Notes: generated by a model from the sequence alone, not told the origin. A stretch of 64,000 bases of DNA from Cyprinodon diabolis (GCA_030533445.1 CM060068.1:14413479-14477478), one strand, 5' to 3'. Positions 49,000 to 58,980 are shown, counted from the stretch's first letter. Program-made: numbers and translations.

Positions 49000-50010
49000 C
49001 ACTCACCGGCCACTTTATTAGGTACAGTTTAGACAATCTCCTGCAGTTCAAACCGAGCCTCTGTATGGGGAAGAAAGGTGATTTGAGTGACTTTGAACGT
49101 GGCATGATTGTTGGTGCCAGAAGGGCTGGTCTGAGTATTTCAGAAACTGCTGATCTACTGGGATTTTCACGCACAACCATCTCTAGGGTTTACAGAGAAT
49201 GGTCTGAAAAAGAAAAAACATCCAGTGAGCGGCAGTTCTGTGGGCGGAAATGCCTTGTTGATGCCAGAGGTCAAAGGAGAATGGCCAGACTGGTTCGAGC
49301 TGATAGAAGGGCAACAGTGACTCAAATAACCACCCGTTACAAACAAGGTGGGCAGAAAAGCATCTCTGAACGCACAGTACATCGAACTTTGAGGCAGATG
49401 GGCTACAGCAGCAGAAGACCACATGGGTGCCACTCCTTTCAGCTAAGAACAGGAAACTGAGGCTACAATTTGCACAAGCTCATCGAAATTGGACAATAGA
49501 AGATTGGAAAAACGTTGTCATGGTGTGGGGAATATTTTCTTGGCACTCTTTGGGCCCCTTGGTACCAATTGAGCATCGTTGCAACGCCACAGCCTACCTG
49601 AGTATTGTTGCTGACCATGTCCATCCCTTTATGACCACAATGTACCCAACTTCTGATGGCTACTTTCAGCAGGATAATGCGCCATGTCATAAAGCTGGAA
49701 TCATCTCAGATTGGGTTCTTGAACATGACAATGAGTTCACTGTACTCAAATGGCCTCCACAGTCACCAGATCTCAATCCAATAGAGCATCTTTGGGATGT
49801 GGTGGAACGGGAGATTCGCATCATGGATGTGCAGCCGACAAATCTGTGGCAACTGTGTGATGCCATCATGTCAATATGGATCAAACTCCCTGAGGAATGC
49901 TTCCAGCACCTTGTTGAATCTATGCCACGAAGAATTGAGGCAGTTCTGAAGGTAAAAGGGGGTCCAACCTGTTACTAGCATGGGGTACCTAATAAAGTGG
50001 CCGGTGAGTG
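49000..50010 (+). mobile_element. Tc1/mariner DD36E-type element, internally deleted copy
   Basis: The termini are CACTCACCGGCCACTTTATT (left) and its inverse (right), continuing for about 26 bp, with TA target duplications at 48998-48999 and 50011-50012. At 1011 bp it is 210 bp shorter than the copy at 57321. The difference is fully explained by an 83-bp deletion before the start codon, a 1-bp deletion, and a 126-bp in-frame deletion. It sits in the 3' UTR of the Rex1-like LINE. Confidence 0.97.
49065..49978 (+). pseudogene. Broken DD36E transposase
   Basis: The ATG at 49065 starts [20 protein letters not shown] and follows the intact copy for about 119 residues. A 1-bp deletion after SSRRPH (near 49422) then shifts the frame to a stop at 49458-49460. 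The correct frame resumes and ends ...KVKGGPTCY. A 126-bp in-frame deletion after WKNV (near 49515) removes the 42 residues that include the first catalytic Asp (WSDESRF). The second Asp (QQDNAPCH) and Glu (NPIEHLWD) remain. It cannot yield active enzyme. Confidence 0.95.
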
Positions 50011-50763
50011 TACATACTCTGTATCTGGAGAATAAAAAAATCAATAACAGCTGTAGACATTTTTACAGTAATGAATATGTAAAAAATAGCAGCAACACCA
50101 AAGATGTGCAAAAAAAATGACAGCGGCATGTTGTTAAACTGATTAAGACAGAAACTGTGCAAAAATCAGCATCAGTGTAACAACTTATTGAAGTTGTTGG
50201 GAACAGAGATGGTTATAGTCTTACGGCTGCTGGGAGGAAGGAACTGTGACAACGCCCCCTGGTGCATTTAGGGTGCAGCAGTCTGTCACTGAAGCAACAG
50301 CTTTATTGATGTGCTGGTAGACGTTATCATACAGAGATGTTATTTCAGTTAGGATCCGTTTGTTTCCCACCTTGTGCACGGAGTCCAGAGGGCATCCAAT
50401 CACAGAGCTTGCCTTCCTGACCAGCTTATCCAGCCGCTTTCTCTCAGCTACAGATAAGCCACTGCTCCAACAGACAGCTCCATAGAAGATGCTGATAAAA
50501 GTCTCCTCAGCAGGAAGAGTTTTCCCTGCATTAATCAGAATGTGGTTCTGTTGGCACCAGACAACTAAGTTCTGGGTTCACTGTCTGTACTCGGAGTCTT
50601 CCCCACCCGTGATGAGGATGAGAATGTCTGCAGGCGGCAGCGTTGGGAGTTGATAGAGAAGTCTGCAGTGTAAAGGGTGAAGAAGAAAGGTGACAATATT
50701 GTTCCCTGTGGGACTCCCGTACTGCAAACCAACCTATTTGAGACACAGCCCTGTGCCCTAACA

Positions 50764-51228
50764 CGGAGGTCTTCAACAGGGGTCCACAACCCCTAGGGGA
50801 TCCCCTAAGGTGCTGCATGGGGGTCACAAAAGCCTTGGTTGATTAGACTTTTTTTTATATCCCCCCTGCATTTTTTACACTAATTGAAATGTATTTAAAT
50901 TCACATTAACATGAATTCAACACACTGTAGTAACCAGATAAATGGAGGCAGAAGATGTCTTTCAGTCATCAATGCACACATTCAGCGAAACACAGGAGCT
51001 CTTTCAAACTGGGCACCGTTTCATTCACAACACCTGTCCCATCAACCAGGAATCAGAAATACTTTAATAATCCAGGGCAAAACTTTCGTTACATGACTCC
51101 ATATGTAATAGTCTATAGGACCAGTTTGATATAACACTATTTTATACAATATATATAATTAGGGGGTCCCCGCTCCATCTTACCATCGGTTTGGGGGTCG
51201 TTGGTCTGGAAATCTTTGAAGACCCCTG
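50764..51228. mobile_element. hAT-type MITE inserted in the LINE
   Basis: The left end CGGAGGTCTTCAACAGGGGT and the right end (minus-strand CAGGGGTCTTCAAAG) are inverted repeats. The flanks CCCTAACA (50756-50763) and CTCTAACA (51229-51236) agree at 7 of 8 bases. LINE sequence resumes on both sides, confirming the boundaries. The interior has no transposase. Confidence 0.85.
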
Positions 51229-51599
51229 CTCTAACATACTGTAGGAGACCAGTGGGGTAGTACATTTTTCACTTGGACATGTGCAGGTCCACTAATGATA
51301 GCTCCAGCTTATCCCTTAGGAGTCATGTCTGGATGGCATTGAAAGCACTGGAGAAATCAAAGAACATGATCCTCACTGTGCTTCCAGGTTTCTCTCGCTG
51401 AATCAGAGCTTGGTGCAGGAGGAAGATGATAGCATAATCTGCCCCAATCCACAGGAGGCAGTAATAGACTCCTGCATACCCTGTACACCTCCTCCAAGAT
51501 TTTCTTCAAGCTTTTAAATCCAGTCCTAAAGAGGAACTTTTTCCCCAACCTTTGGACTCATACCTTCTCAAACAAACCTGGATCAAACCAGGTTCATTG

Positions 51600-53460
51600 C
51601 CAGGTCTCTGCAGAGTTGAATGGTGTGCTGATTCCCTATTCAGCAAACTGGGGATAATGGAGCAGGGGTGCATCTAACAGTAGCAAGGCAATGGCTCTTA
51701 ATGATTGAACTTTGACACCCCTAGTCTACATGTTCGGATTTGATCTATGATTTACTGATCTATGTAAAAGCTCTTATGTGTTTTGACCTAAAAGCAAAAA
51801 AGAAGAAGAAGAAAACAAAAACAAACAGTCTAGACTTCCACCTCATTGTCTTGGTTCCAAATGGTACTTGGGTAAAGATATAATAATTTCTATCTGCAGC
51901 CTAATTATATGCTTCTATATTTAGTTCAGTCTACAGGGTTTTGGATTGAAGATGTAATTAAAACAGCATATCTGAGCCTTGTTAATATGCAGACAGATGA
52001 CCTGGGGGAAATACAAGTACTGGGGATGATGAGACCTGAGTCGCATTGAACTGCACATTAAATTGCTATCACTAACGAATTTAGTTTGATCAGGCAAAAT
52101 CAAAGATCCTTTGTGTGTTGCTTCTTTTATTCTTCTTTAACCTGAAGGGAATACATAGATATCAAAGGTTTCCACACAATTGTTAAAAGACAAACCAGTC
52201 CAGCTATTGTAGCATTACAGATATTTGATTCTGGGTCAATCTTAAACCCTTTCTTCTCTGTAAAAAAAAAAAAAGTTTTTCTTTGCCTTTCACTGAATAC
52301 TCAGACAGGAATGATGATGAAATCATAGATAAGGGTCTTTCACAATCTTCGCCAACACTTAGCAACAACAAGCTGCTTTGTGCTGATGAAAAGGAAAAGA
52401 AGCATTCATTAAAACCTTTGAAAGCTAAGGTTGGCTCTCGATGTCACATCTCTCTGCATTTATGGACCTCCTGTTTCATGTCTGTCAGACTGATCAGTTA
52501 TAAAAAGAGTGATAAAGGCTAAAAATAATTGGGATTTTCATCTGCTAGCACAGTCAAAAATAAAAAATTCATTTTGGTTGTCATATTTTTTTCATATGTT
52601 GGAAGCAGTCGTCAAAATAGCACAAGCAACTAATTCAACCTCATGTTATTTTGCATATGTCAAGGTCTAACTATCTGCAGGAGATACTGATGTGTCTCAG
52701 TGGTTGTAAACAATCCTTAGGTTTTATTTTTTAGATTGAACTTATTTGAAGAAATTTAGCAGCAGCATATATGTAATATTTAAACTAGACTAGGCTATTT
52801 AGACTATTTAAACTAGACTAGACAGAAAGATAATCACATACAGTTGGTTGGTTTTTGTTCAGCCAGCAGAGGGCGCCATTTATCCAAAATGTTTACTTCT
52901 CTGACTCTTATTATTTCTCAAGTTTATAAAATATTGAAAACCAACCACCAACTTGAGTTTCTCATTTATATAGCATTGCACTGACTTGCACTGACTAAGT
53001 TAAATAATAAAAATGCTGAATATGGAAATATTTGCACAAATGTGAGACATTTAGAACATGAAACTCAAGCATTTAAAAAAAAAGGATTATTAATTTTTAA
53101 CATTAATGTTGTGATTATGCATTGTTCTCATTGCTAGAAAACAGTGAGTTTATGTATATATTCTTATTCTGGCAGGAAATCCATGGTTTTAATACAATAT
53201 ACAGTTTATTTAGTATCATAGTTTATCTATGAAAGGATGCCTTGTTATCTTCCATGTTATCCATATCTTGTCATGCTGCAGTCAGAACATTTTACTCAGA
53301 TTTGATTTCATAAACCAATATAAAGTGGTGCATACTAGTAATGAAAAAGAACATGATTTTCTTTTCTTATAAGACGTTGAAAGATTGCAGAGTTGCGATT
53401 TATGCCCATTTTTAGCCCCACTGCTCTGATTCCCGTGTATTGAAGATCAATTCCTATTTA
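51600..53460. other. Intergenic stretch with one CTCF-type motif
   Basis: The part 51600-51725 may include a decayed hAT end (TTGACACCCCTAG at 51712-51724). Beyond it the DNA is AT-rich and plain, apart from the CTCF-type site at 52863. Confidence 0.45.
52863..52876 (+). promoter_or_regulatory. Candidate CTCF-binding site
   Basis: CCAGCAGAGGGCGC fits the vertebrate CTCF core consensus CCASYAGRKGGCRS at all 14 positions. It lies in otherwise AT-rich DNA between the ptpn4 promoter (42 kb) and the 3' end of tmem177 (54.4 kb), a plausible place for a chromatin boundary. Occupancy cannot be judged from sequence. Confidence 0.55.
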
Positions 53461-53469
53461 AATCTATGT

Positions 53470-54200
53470 ATAAAATTATCTCTGGTGAATCTTGCTGTTC
53501 TGTGAAAACCTCAGAAGTGTTTCAGAAAGCATTACTGAACAAAAAGCAGCACGAGGAACAAAGAACGGGTCACCAATAAAAAATATCAAAACTTTGAACA
53601 TCTCACAGAGCATTTCAAACCATCATCTTAATGTAGAGGAGTATGGACAGCTGCATCTCCACTGAGAAATGGTTTTCTATCTAAACTGACAGGCCGGGCT
53701 AGTAGAGTATTAACCTGAAAACAGCTGAGAAGTCCATTATAACTTTGAAGGAACTGGTGAAACCCACAACAGGTTGTAGAAGAGCTTGTTGACAAACTAA
53801 TAAACTGACCTTTATGGAAGTGCGGCCACAACTTAATTGAACTATGATGCCCCAATTCAGTTTGTAAACAATGAGATGTAAATGTAAAAAAAGAGAAGGC
53901 AGGTGGCTAAGGTGAGAGCAACATTTAACTTTCTGGTATATATACCAAACATCATGTATGAGAGAAAACTAACACTGCTCATTATTCTCTCAGCAGGACA
54001 TGGCGGAGGAAGCATCATGCTGTGGGAATGGCTGTTTCTGGAACTGGAATTTACCATTTTCATTCAACTTCAGAATTATTTTTAACATTCTTATGGTCAG
54101 TCACACAATACTTGAAAATGAATGGTTCAAATGCAGCAAAATGTGAAAAAGTTAGGATACTTTTGCTAAGCGCTGTTAGCAGCATGCCTTGCATCAAAAC
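53470..54200 (+). mobile_element. Decayed Tc1-like element next to tmem177
   Basis: On the plus strand, 53903-54085 retains AGHGGGSIMLWEW, equivalent to the GGGSIMLWG motif between the first and second catalytic Asp of Tc1 transposases. Upstream words such as GAAGTGTTTCAGAAAGCATT, then ACGAGGAACAA and CTTTATGGAAGTGCGGCCA belong to the same transposase family. Frames are broken throughout and I see no terminal repeats. It differs in sequence from the DD36E copies and from the relic at 3.5 kb. Confidence 0.6.
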
Positions 54201-54308
54201 AGCAACTTTTTGCTGATTTTAGAGCCCACCATGTCTTTTATTGGATAACATTCACACGAGCCGCTACATATGAGACAACCCAAAGTTTTGTGTAAATTGT
54301 AATTATAT

Positions 54309-54314
54309 TTTAAT
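54309..54314 (-). terminator. tmem177: Candidate tmem177 poly(A) signal (ATTAAA)
   Basis: ATTAAA on the minus strand lies about 120 bases after the tmem177 stop codon. It is the nearest canonical-like signal; no AATAAA is closer. The 3' UTR would be short. Confidence 0.45.
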
Positions 54315-54432
54315 GACACACACAAAAAAAAAATTCAGCAGAGACAGGATGACGTATTTCTATTAGAAATATCTGACGGCTGGAAACAACTTTGCAGCTA
54401 AATATTGAACGTTTTCTTATAAGTAAAAGTTC

Positions 54433-55164
54433 TTATGCTTTGTCCTCTTTCAGCAGAGCCAGGATGCCATCTCTCCTGGTGGTGTAAGGGGTGTGCTTCA
54501 GCTGCAGGACGTGAGCAGGAAACAGGTTCCCACTAGGGGCGTACATCTCCTCTCCCTTCTGTCCCATCAGTGAGCGCAGCGTCTTATTTCTGGATAGGAT
54601 TTTATTGTAAAACTCCACTCCTCCTTTGGCATATTCTTGAGACACTTCGGCTGCGCGCCGGTCTGAGCTGTGGTCGATCCACTGGTTGACAGCGTCCGAG
54701 GTGAGGAAATAAGAAACGGCCCCTATTCCCAGTGCCAGAACATTCATCGCCCCGCGCATCAGAAAGGGGCCACCATGCAGCCCAAACACCTGCTTTAGCA
54801 CGACACTGTACACCCAAACCCCACCCAGACAGAAAGGAGCGACGACGGCCGTCATGACAGGACCCCCGGATTGTAAGCGGGCCACTTCACGAGCGATGGC
54901 AAACTTCTGCGCCTCTAGAGAGAACACCAGTGCCTCCTTAAGAGCGCTGCCGGTCTCGCTGTTCCAGTCCACCGTTTTGCCGTTGATGAAGATGTTGCGG
55001 TTGGTAATCCCGCTTGGATCCTCTGCAGTGCTGTTAAAATTAGCTGGGATGCCGATTTGGGCCCCGGCAGGCAGCCATGGAACTCCAGCACCAACCGGGT
55101 GGAACCCAAAGGAGGCGAAGGCAGAGAAGCTCTTGGCTGAGCTGACACCAAAGTCTTTAAGCAC
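54433..55164 (-). CDS. tmem177: TMEM177, second coding exon (residues 68-310)
   Basis: The exon starts after the acceptor TTTGCAG (AG at 55166-55165) and runs VLKDFGVSS... to a TAA at 54435-54433. With the first coding exon it makes a 310-residue protein, close to human TMEM177 (311). Two hydrophobic segments lie near residues 170-192 and 204-222. Conserved family blocks include LPAGAQIGIPA (98-108), EAQKFAIAREV (151-161), GGVEFYNKIL (248-257), GEEMYAPSGN (271-280) and HTPYTTRRD (291-299). The human protein is a mitochondrial inner-membrane factor that binds and stabilises COX20 and takes part in COX2 maturation during cytochrome c oxidase assembly; the same role is inferred here. There is no frameshift or stop. 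Confidence 0.97.
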   Translation of the reverse strand: MLKDFGVSSAKSFSAFASFGFHPVGAGVPWLPAGAQIGIPANFNSTAEDPSGITNRNIFINGKTVDWNSETGSALKEALVFSLEAQKFAIAREVARLQSGGPVMTAVVAPFCLGGVWVYSVVLKQVFGLHGGPFLMRGAMNVLALGIGAVSYFLTSDAVNQWIDHSSDRRAAEVSQEYAKGGVEFYNKILSRNKTLRSLMGQKGEEMYAPSGNLFPAHVLQLKHTPYTTRRDGILALLKEDKA

Positions 55165-55433
55165 CTGCAAACAAAACAAATATATAAAATGAAATCTCAA
55201 TCTTTTATTTTAACAAATTGATAATTAACTGAAATCTGAACATTCACAGCATTACAAAACAATGAAAGCGGAAAACAAAATAATGCATAAAAGAAAATTT
55301 TTTAAAATATATACAAATGTAATGATTCTAACAAAGTTTCCACTTTTTTATCGACACCGTAATTCCTACAGCTATAATTTACTTTAAGATTGAAATACCG
55401 TCTTTAATGAAGAGACAAGAGAACAGAAACTAC
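55165..55433 (-). other. tmem177: tmem177 intron between coding exons (269 bp)
   Basis: GT at 55433-55432 and AG at 55166-55165 on the minus strand give a phase-0 junction between ...GLFHQ and VLKDF.... Removing it yields an uninterrupted frame whose length matches the family. Confidence 0.93.
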
Positions 55434-55634
55434 CTGGTGAAACAAACCCTCCAGCTTTTCCGACAGCACCACTGGCTCTCCTTTATACCAGGCCTGATAG
55501 AGCTGACGGTAGGACTGGTCTGGGAAAGCGTGGTAGAACATATTGGCTGCAAAGACTCCTCCACAGCTGGCAATTAGCAGCGGAGCCCGGTACTTCTGAA
55601 GAAGCACTGAGTACTTGAGCAAACGAGAGGCCAT
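55434..55634 (-). CDS. tmem177: TMEM177, first coding exon (residues 1-67)
   Basis: The ATG at 55634-55632 begins MASRLLKYSVLLQKYRAPLL and the exon ends ...KLEGLFHQ at the donor (CACCAG|GTAGTT). The in-frame GTG just upstream (55637) is not needed as a start. A hydrophobic segment spans about residues 18-35 (PLLIASCGGVFAANMFYH), followed by FPDQSYRQLYQAW, conserved with mammalian TMEM177 (FPDP...LYQYW). The basic N-terminus before the first membrane segment suits mitochondrial import. The splice junction is in phase 0. Confidence 0.95.
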
Positions 55635-55693
55635 CACGCCGTTGTCTTATGTGGATGTTTCAGCCTGGTACTGCAGCATTCAGTAGGTGACAA
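55635..55693 (-). other. tmem177: tmem177 5' UTR portion of the coding exon
   Basis: A plausible acceptor TTTCTCCTTTAG (AG at 55695-55694) lies 59 bases before the ATG, suggesting that an upstream noncoding exon is spliced on here. The UTR has no upstream ATG. This is inferred from the splice signal alone. Confidence 0.5.
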
Positions 55694-56169
55694 CTAAAGG
55701 AGAAACATCTTTCATCAGCCTTTGGATGCAATAAATGAATAAGAAAATAAATACTTTTCACAAATAGTTCAATTGGTGTGTAATTATCTTTTCATTTCCT
55801 TGCCAAAAGAGGGTTATAGATGGTATTGTTGACTAAAAATCTTTATTTTACAGTGCCTGGATGACAGAAGATAGCATAGAAAAATGCTGATATTACCTCT
55901 TTGAAATAATAGGCTGGATCCATATAAAAAAAACCCTGAAAAAGATATTTTTATTCAGTAGTTAAATTGTTCCAGTAGTTTAAGCTATAAAAAATATTTG
56001 ACAAGATTGTTTTCATTGGAGAGAAAAAACAAGCCCTACAACAAAATACCTATTTGGACAATTACTGGAACCCCCCAACAATACCAATGAAGTCAATGAA
56101 TTGAAATTTTTCCAACTTTTCAAAACAGAAAAGTTACTAGAGATTTTAATCAGTGACCTATGCGTTGAG

Positions 56170-56363
56170 CGTGCAGGTGGCGCAGTGGTTAGCGGGCAAG
56201 ACTCATGTATGGAGGCCTTAGTCCTCGACGCGGGTGACTCGGTTCGAGTCCGACCTGTGGTCCTTTACTGCATGTATCTGCCCCTCTCTCATACCCCCTT
56301 TCCTGTCAGCCTACAGTCGAAAAAAAACAAGCCACTAGTGCCGTAAAAACTCATAAAAAAAAG
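56170..56363 (+). mobile_element. tRNA-derived SINE, copy 2
   Basis: Same family as the copy at 31119. The A box TGGCGCAGTGG is at 56178-56188 and a perfect B box GGTTCGAGTCC at 56241-56251. The body holds CTCTCTCATACCCCCTTTCC and GCCACTAGTGCCGTAAAAAC, and the tail is A-rich. It is oriented against tmem177. No clear target duplication is seen. Confidence 0.9.
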
Positions 56364-56624
56364 AAACTGTGTATTGCAGCCTTCTGGACCAAAAAAAAAA
56401 GACCAAAATTTCAACCAAAGGTGGTAACATGTGGTTTTGTCTTTGCAAACTAATTATTAAAAATGTCTTGCAAACAAAAAATAATGTTAACTGAACGCTT
56501 AAAGCTCTAAAAAACTGGTAAAAAAAAAATTATTTTACAAAACCTTCCATCCACACCAGATATTTACCAAAAAATCCACTCAGTACCAGTTGCGTTCTTA
56601 ATTACTCAAATTAACGCGAGGGTC

Positions 56625-56656
<32 letters not shown>

Positions 56657-56778
56657 TACACACACACATACACACTACCCATAAAAGAAAACTAAATTGG
56701 TAGAAATGACAAATTACTAAAATTTTGCACAAATGTACCACAACACTATGACTTTACATTTCCCTTGGTATGTATTTT

Positions 56779-56832
56779 ATATTCAATTCAATGCAAAAAT
56801 ATTTTATTAATCCAAAAGGGAACTTAAAGTCT
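56779..56832 (-). mobile_element. Short LINE 3' tail fragment
   Basis: Read on the minus strand it is TTCCCTTTTGGATTAATAAA then ATATTTTTGCATTGAATTGA, the tail type of Rex/CR1-like teleost LINEs. Only about 50 bp remain. Confidence 0.45.
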
Positions 56833-57320
56833 GAAGTAAATCATGGTTAGATTTTTAACCAGATGTTAGTTGTCGTCAGTATGTCTCAGAGGCCACATTT
56901 AGCCATGGATTAGTTGGTTAATAAAGTAACTAGATTAATAAACGTTACATTTTCAATTAAAAATCTAAGTGACTAGCAGTACAATGACGACACAGAAATG
57001 GGAAACACTTAGAAACATAAGAGTGTTGATAAAGACCGATTTAACACAAGTATAGGTTCAAATCACTGAACTGTCAGTGTAACATTTAGCAGTTGTGTCT
57101 AAAAAACATAAATATGTAAGAAAATTGATTCTTAATATTACTGTTTAATATGTTCATAAACTAGTAGTTACTTAACTGTTCAGAATATATATTAAAAGCT
57201 TAGGATAATAAAACAATGCGACACTCTGGTATGAAATCAAACATTTTCAATACAATTATTTATTTCTAAATATAAATACTTGATACTTGTTAGAAGGGGT
57301 TCTCTGTTCTGTAGCTCATA

Positions 57321-58541
57321 CACTCACCGGCCACTTTATTAGGTACCCCATGCTAGTAACGGGTTGGACCCCCTTTTGCCTTCAGAACTGCCTCAATTCT
57401 TCGTGGCATAGATTCAACAAGGAGCTGGAAGCATTCCTCAGGGAGTTTAGTCCATATTGACATGATGGCATCACACAGTTGCCGCAGATTTGTCGGCTGC
57501 ACATCCATGATGCGAATCTCCCGTTCCACCACATCCCAAAGATGCTCTATTGGATTGAGATCTGGTGACTGTGGAGGCCATTTGAGTACAGTGAACTCAT
57601 TGTCATGTTCAAGAACCCAGTCTGAGATGATTCCAGCTTTATGACATGGCGCATTATCCTGCTGAAAGTAGCCATCAGAAGTTGGGTACATTGTGGTGAT
57701 AAAGGGATGGACATGGTCAGCAACAATACTCAGGTAGGCTGTGGCGTTACAACGATGCTCAATTGGTACCAAGGGGCCCAAAGAGTGCCAAGAAAATATT
57801 CCCCACACCATGACACCACCACCACCAGCCTGAACCGTTGATACAAGGCAGGATGGATCCATGCTTTCATGTTGTAGACGCCAAATTCTGACCCTACCAT
57901 CCGAATGTCGCAGCAGAAATCGAGACTCATCAGACCAGGCAACGTTTTTCCAATCTTCTATTGTCCAATTTCGATGAGCTTGTGCAAATTGTAGCCTCAG
58001 TTTCCTGTTCTTAGCTGAAAGGAGTGGCACCCGGTGTGGTCTTCTGCTGCTGTAGCCCATCTGCCTCAAAGTTTGACGTACTGTGCATTCAGAGATGCTC
58101 TTCTGCCCACCTTGGTTGTAACGGGTGGTTATTTGAGTCACTGTTGCCCTTCTATCAGCTCGAACCAGTCTGGCCATTCTCCTCTGACCTCTGGCATCAA
58201 AAAGGCATTTCCGCCCACAGAACTGCCGCTCACTGGTTGTTTTTTCTTTTTCGGACCATTCTCTGTAAACCCTAGAGATGGTTGTGCGTGAAAATCCCAG
58301 TAGATCAGCAGTTTCTGAAATACTCAGACCAGCCCTTCTGGCACCAACAATCATGCCATGTTCAAAGTCACTCAAATCACCTTTCTTCCCCATACTGATG
58401 CTCGGTTTGAACTGCAGGAGAATGTCTTGACCATGTCTACATGCCTAAATGCACTGAGTTGCCGCCATGTGATTGGCTGCTTAGAAATTAAGTGTTAACG
58501 AGCAGTTGGACAGGTGTACCTAATAAAGTGGCCGGTGAGTG
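57321..58541 (-). mobile_element. Tc1/mariner DD36E-type transposon, apparently complete
   Basis: The element is 1221 bp, bounded by TA duplications (57319-57320 and 58542-58543) and inverted terminal repeats of about 26 bp starting CACTCACCGGCCACTTTATT. It contains one uninterrupted transposase ORF on the minus strand with 148 bp before and 32 bp after it. A deleted sibling is at 49000-50010. The size and the counted DD36E spacing fit the Tc1/mariner group described as DD36E/Incomer. Confidence 0.96.
57353..58393 (-). CDS. DD36E Tc1/mariner transposase (346 aa), intact ORF
   Basis: The ATG at 58393-58391 starts [20 protein letters not shown]; the ORF ends ...GGPTRY and a TAG at 57355-57353. 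The N-terminal bipartite DNA-binding region has a first helix-turn-helix around residues 12-46 ([20 protein letters not shown]) and a second around 83-118 (TQITTRYN...[11 protein letters not shown]). The catalytic triad is Asp155 (WSDESRF), Asp246 (QQDNAPCH) and Glu283 (NPIEHLWD). I count 36 residues between the second Asp and the Glu, versus 34 in classical Tc1. There are no stops or frameshifts. Whether it is active or merely young is not known. It lies on the same strand as tmem177, possibly inside its 5' intron. Confidence 0.96.
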   Translation of the reverse strand: MGKKGDLSDFEHGMIVGARRAGLSISETADLLGFSRTTISRVYREWSEKEKTTSERQFCGRKCLFDARGQRRMARLVRADRRATVTQITTRYNQGGQKSISECTVRQTLRQMGYSSRRPHRVPLLSAKNRKLRLQFAQAHRNWTIEDWKNVAWSDESRFLLRHSDGRVRIWRLQHESMDPSCLVSTVQAGGGGVMVWGIFSWHSLGPLVPIEHRCNATAYLSIVADHVHPFITTMYPTSDGYFQQDNAPCHKAGIISDWVLEHDNEFTVLKWPPQSPDLNPIEHLWDVVEREIRIMDVQPTNLRQLCDAIMSIWTKLPEECFQLLVESMPRRIEAVLKAKGGPTRY

Positions 58542-58820
58542 TATACAGATATGCAGCCACAATTTTCTTTTTTACCAAAGTATATTTCATAACTCCGTCC
58601 TTCCTTTTTGGTTGAATTTCCTAAGCGACTGTAGCCTGGAAAAACTGAAATAATATAGTCCAGAGAAACTGAGGAGAACAAACGGTTAAGCTAACGTTGG
58701 CTATTTCTAATCCAATGTAGCAACAAACGTTGCTATGCTAGTATTTGAATAATATTTTTAAACAAATTAGACAGATACAAACATCGACACGTCCAATAAG
58801 AAATGTTCTGCTGCCTTTAC

Positions 58821-58980
58821 CTCTCTCTGAAGCGAAATACACTCACATGTTCAGTGCATCTTTACAAGGACAGTTGCGTATTCAAAACACTACTGGGAGG
58901 TATCCGTAAAGACAGTAAGACTGTCGTAAGGAGACGTTTTACGATAGGTTAACGACAGCAACCGAACGGGGGAAATTAGG
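58821..58980 (-). promoter_or_regulatory. tmem177: Probable tmem177 first exon and promoter region
   Basis: The minus strand has CAGAGAGAG followed by the donor GTAAAGG at 58820. Just upstream, about 58870-58972, is a local cluster of CpG dinucleotides (GCG, TCG, ACG, CCG words) unlike its AT-rich neighbours. No TATA box is clear. The start site is not determined. Assignment to tmem177 rests on strand, distance and the acceptor at 55693. Confidence 0.4.

Larger units (their letters stand above)
48849..51590 (-). mobile_element. Rex1-like LINE (partial ORF2), interrupted by two DNA transposons
   Basis: Read on the minus strand, reverse-transcriptase pieces appear in order: FDFSSAFNAIQT near 51.35 kb; GVPQGTILSPFFFTLYTADF near 50.7 kb; then KRLDKLVRKASSVIGCPLDS, an ORF end at the stop before 50221, and a 3' UTR ending CCCATTGTGGGACAATAAAG. 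These match the teleost Rex1/Babar group of the CR1-like clade, which encodes an endonuclease-reverse transcriptase. The endonuclease half is missing (5' truncation; limit uncertain near 51.59 kb) and the frame has shifts and stops. It is interrupted by a Tc1 element (49000-50010) and a hAT element (50764-51228), so it is the oldest of the three. Confidence 0.85.
55694..58820 (-). other. tmem177: Inferred tmem177 5' UTR intron
   Basis: It would run from the donor GAG|GTAAAGG (GT at 58820-58819) to the acceptor at 55695-55694, about 3.1 kb. It contains a SINE (56170-56363), a 28-base A run (56625-56652), a LINE tail fragment and the intact DD36E element (57321-58541). If transcription begins elsewhere this is simply upstream DNA. 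Confidence 0.4.

Noticed and set aside
56178..56251. tRNA gene at 56.2 kb (and at 31.13-31.21 kb)
   Set aside because: Good A and B boxes are present, but the sequence does not fold as a complete tRNA and is followed by a SINE body and A-rich tail; a second copy of the same composite exists. It is a SINE.
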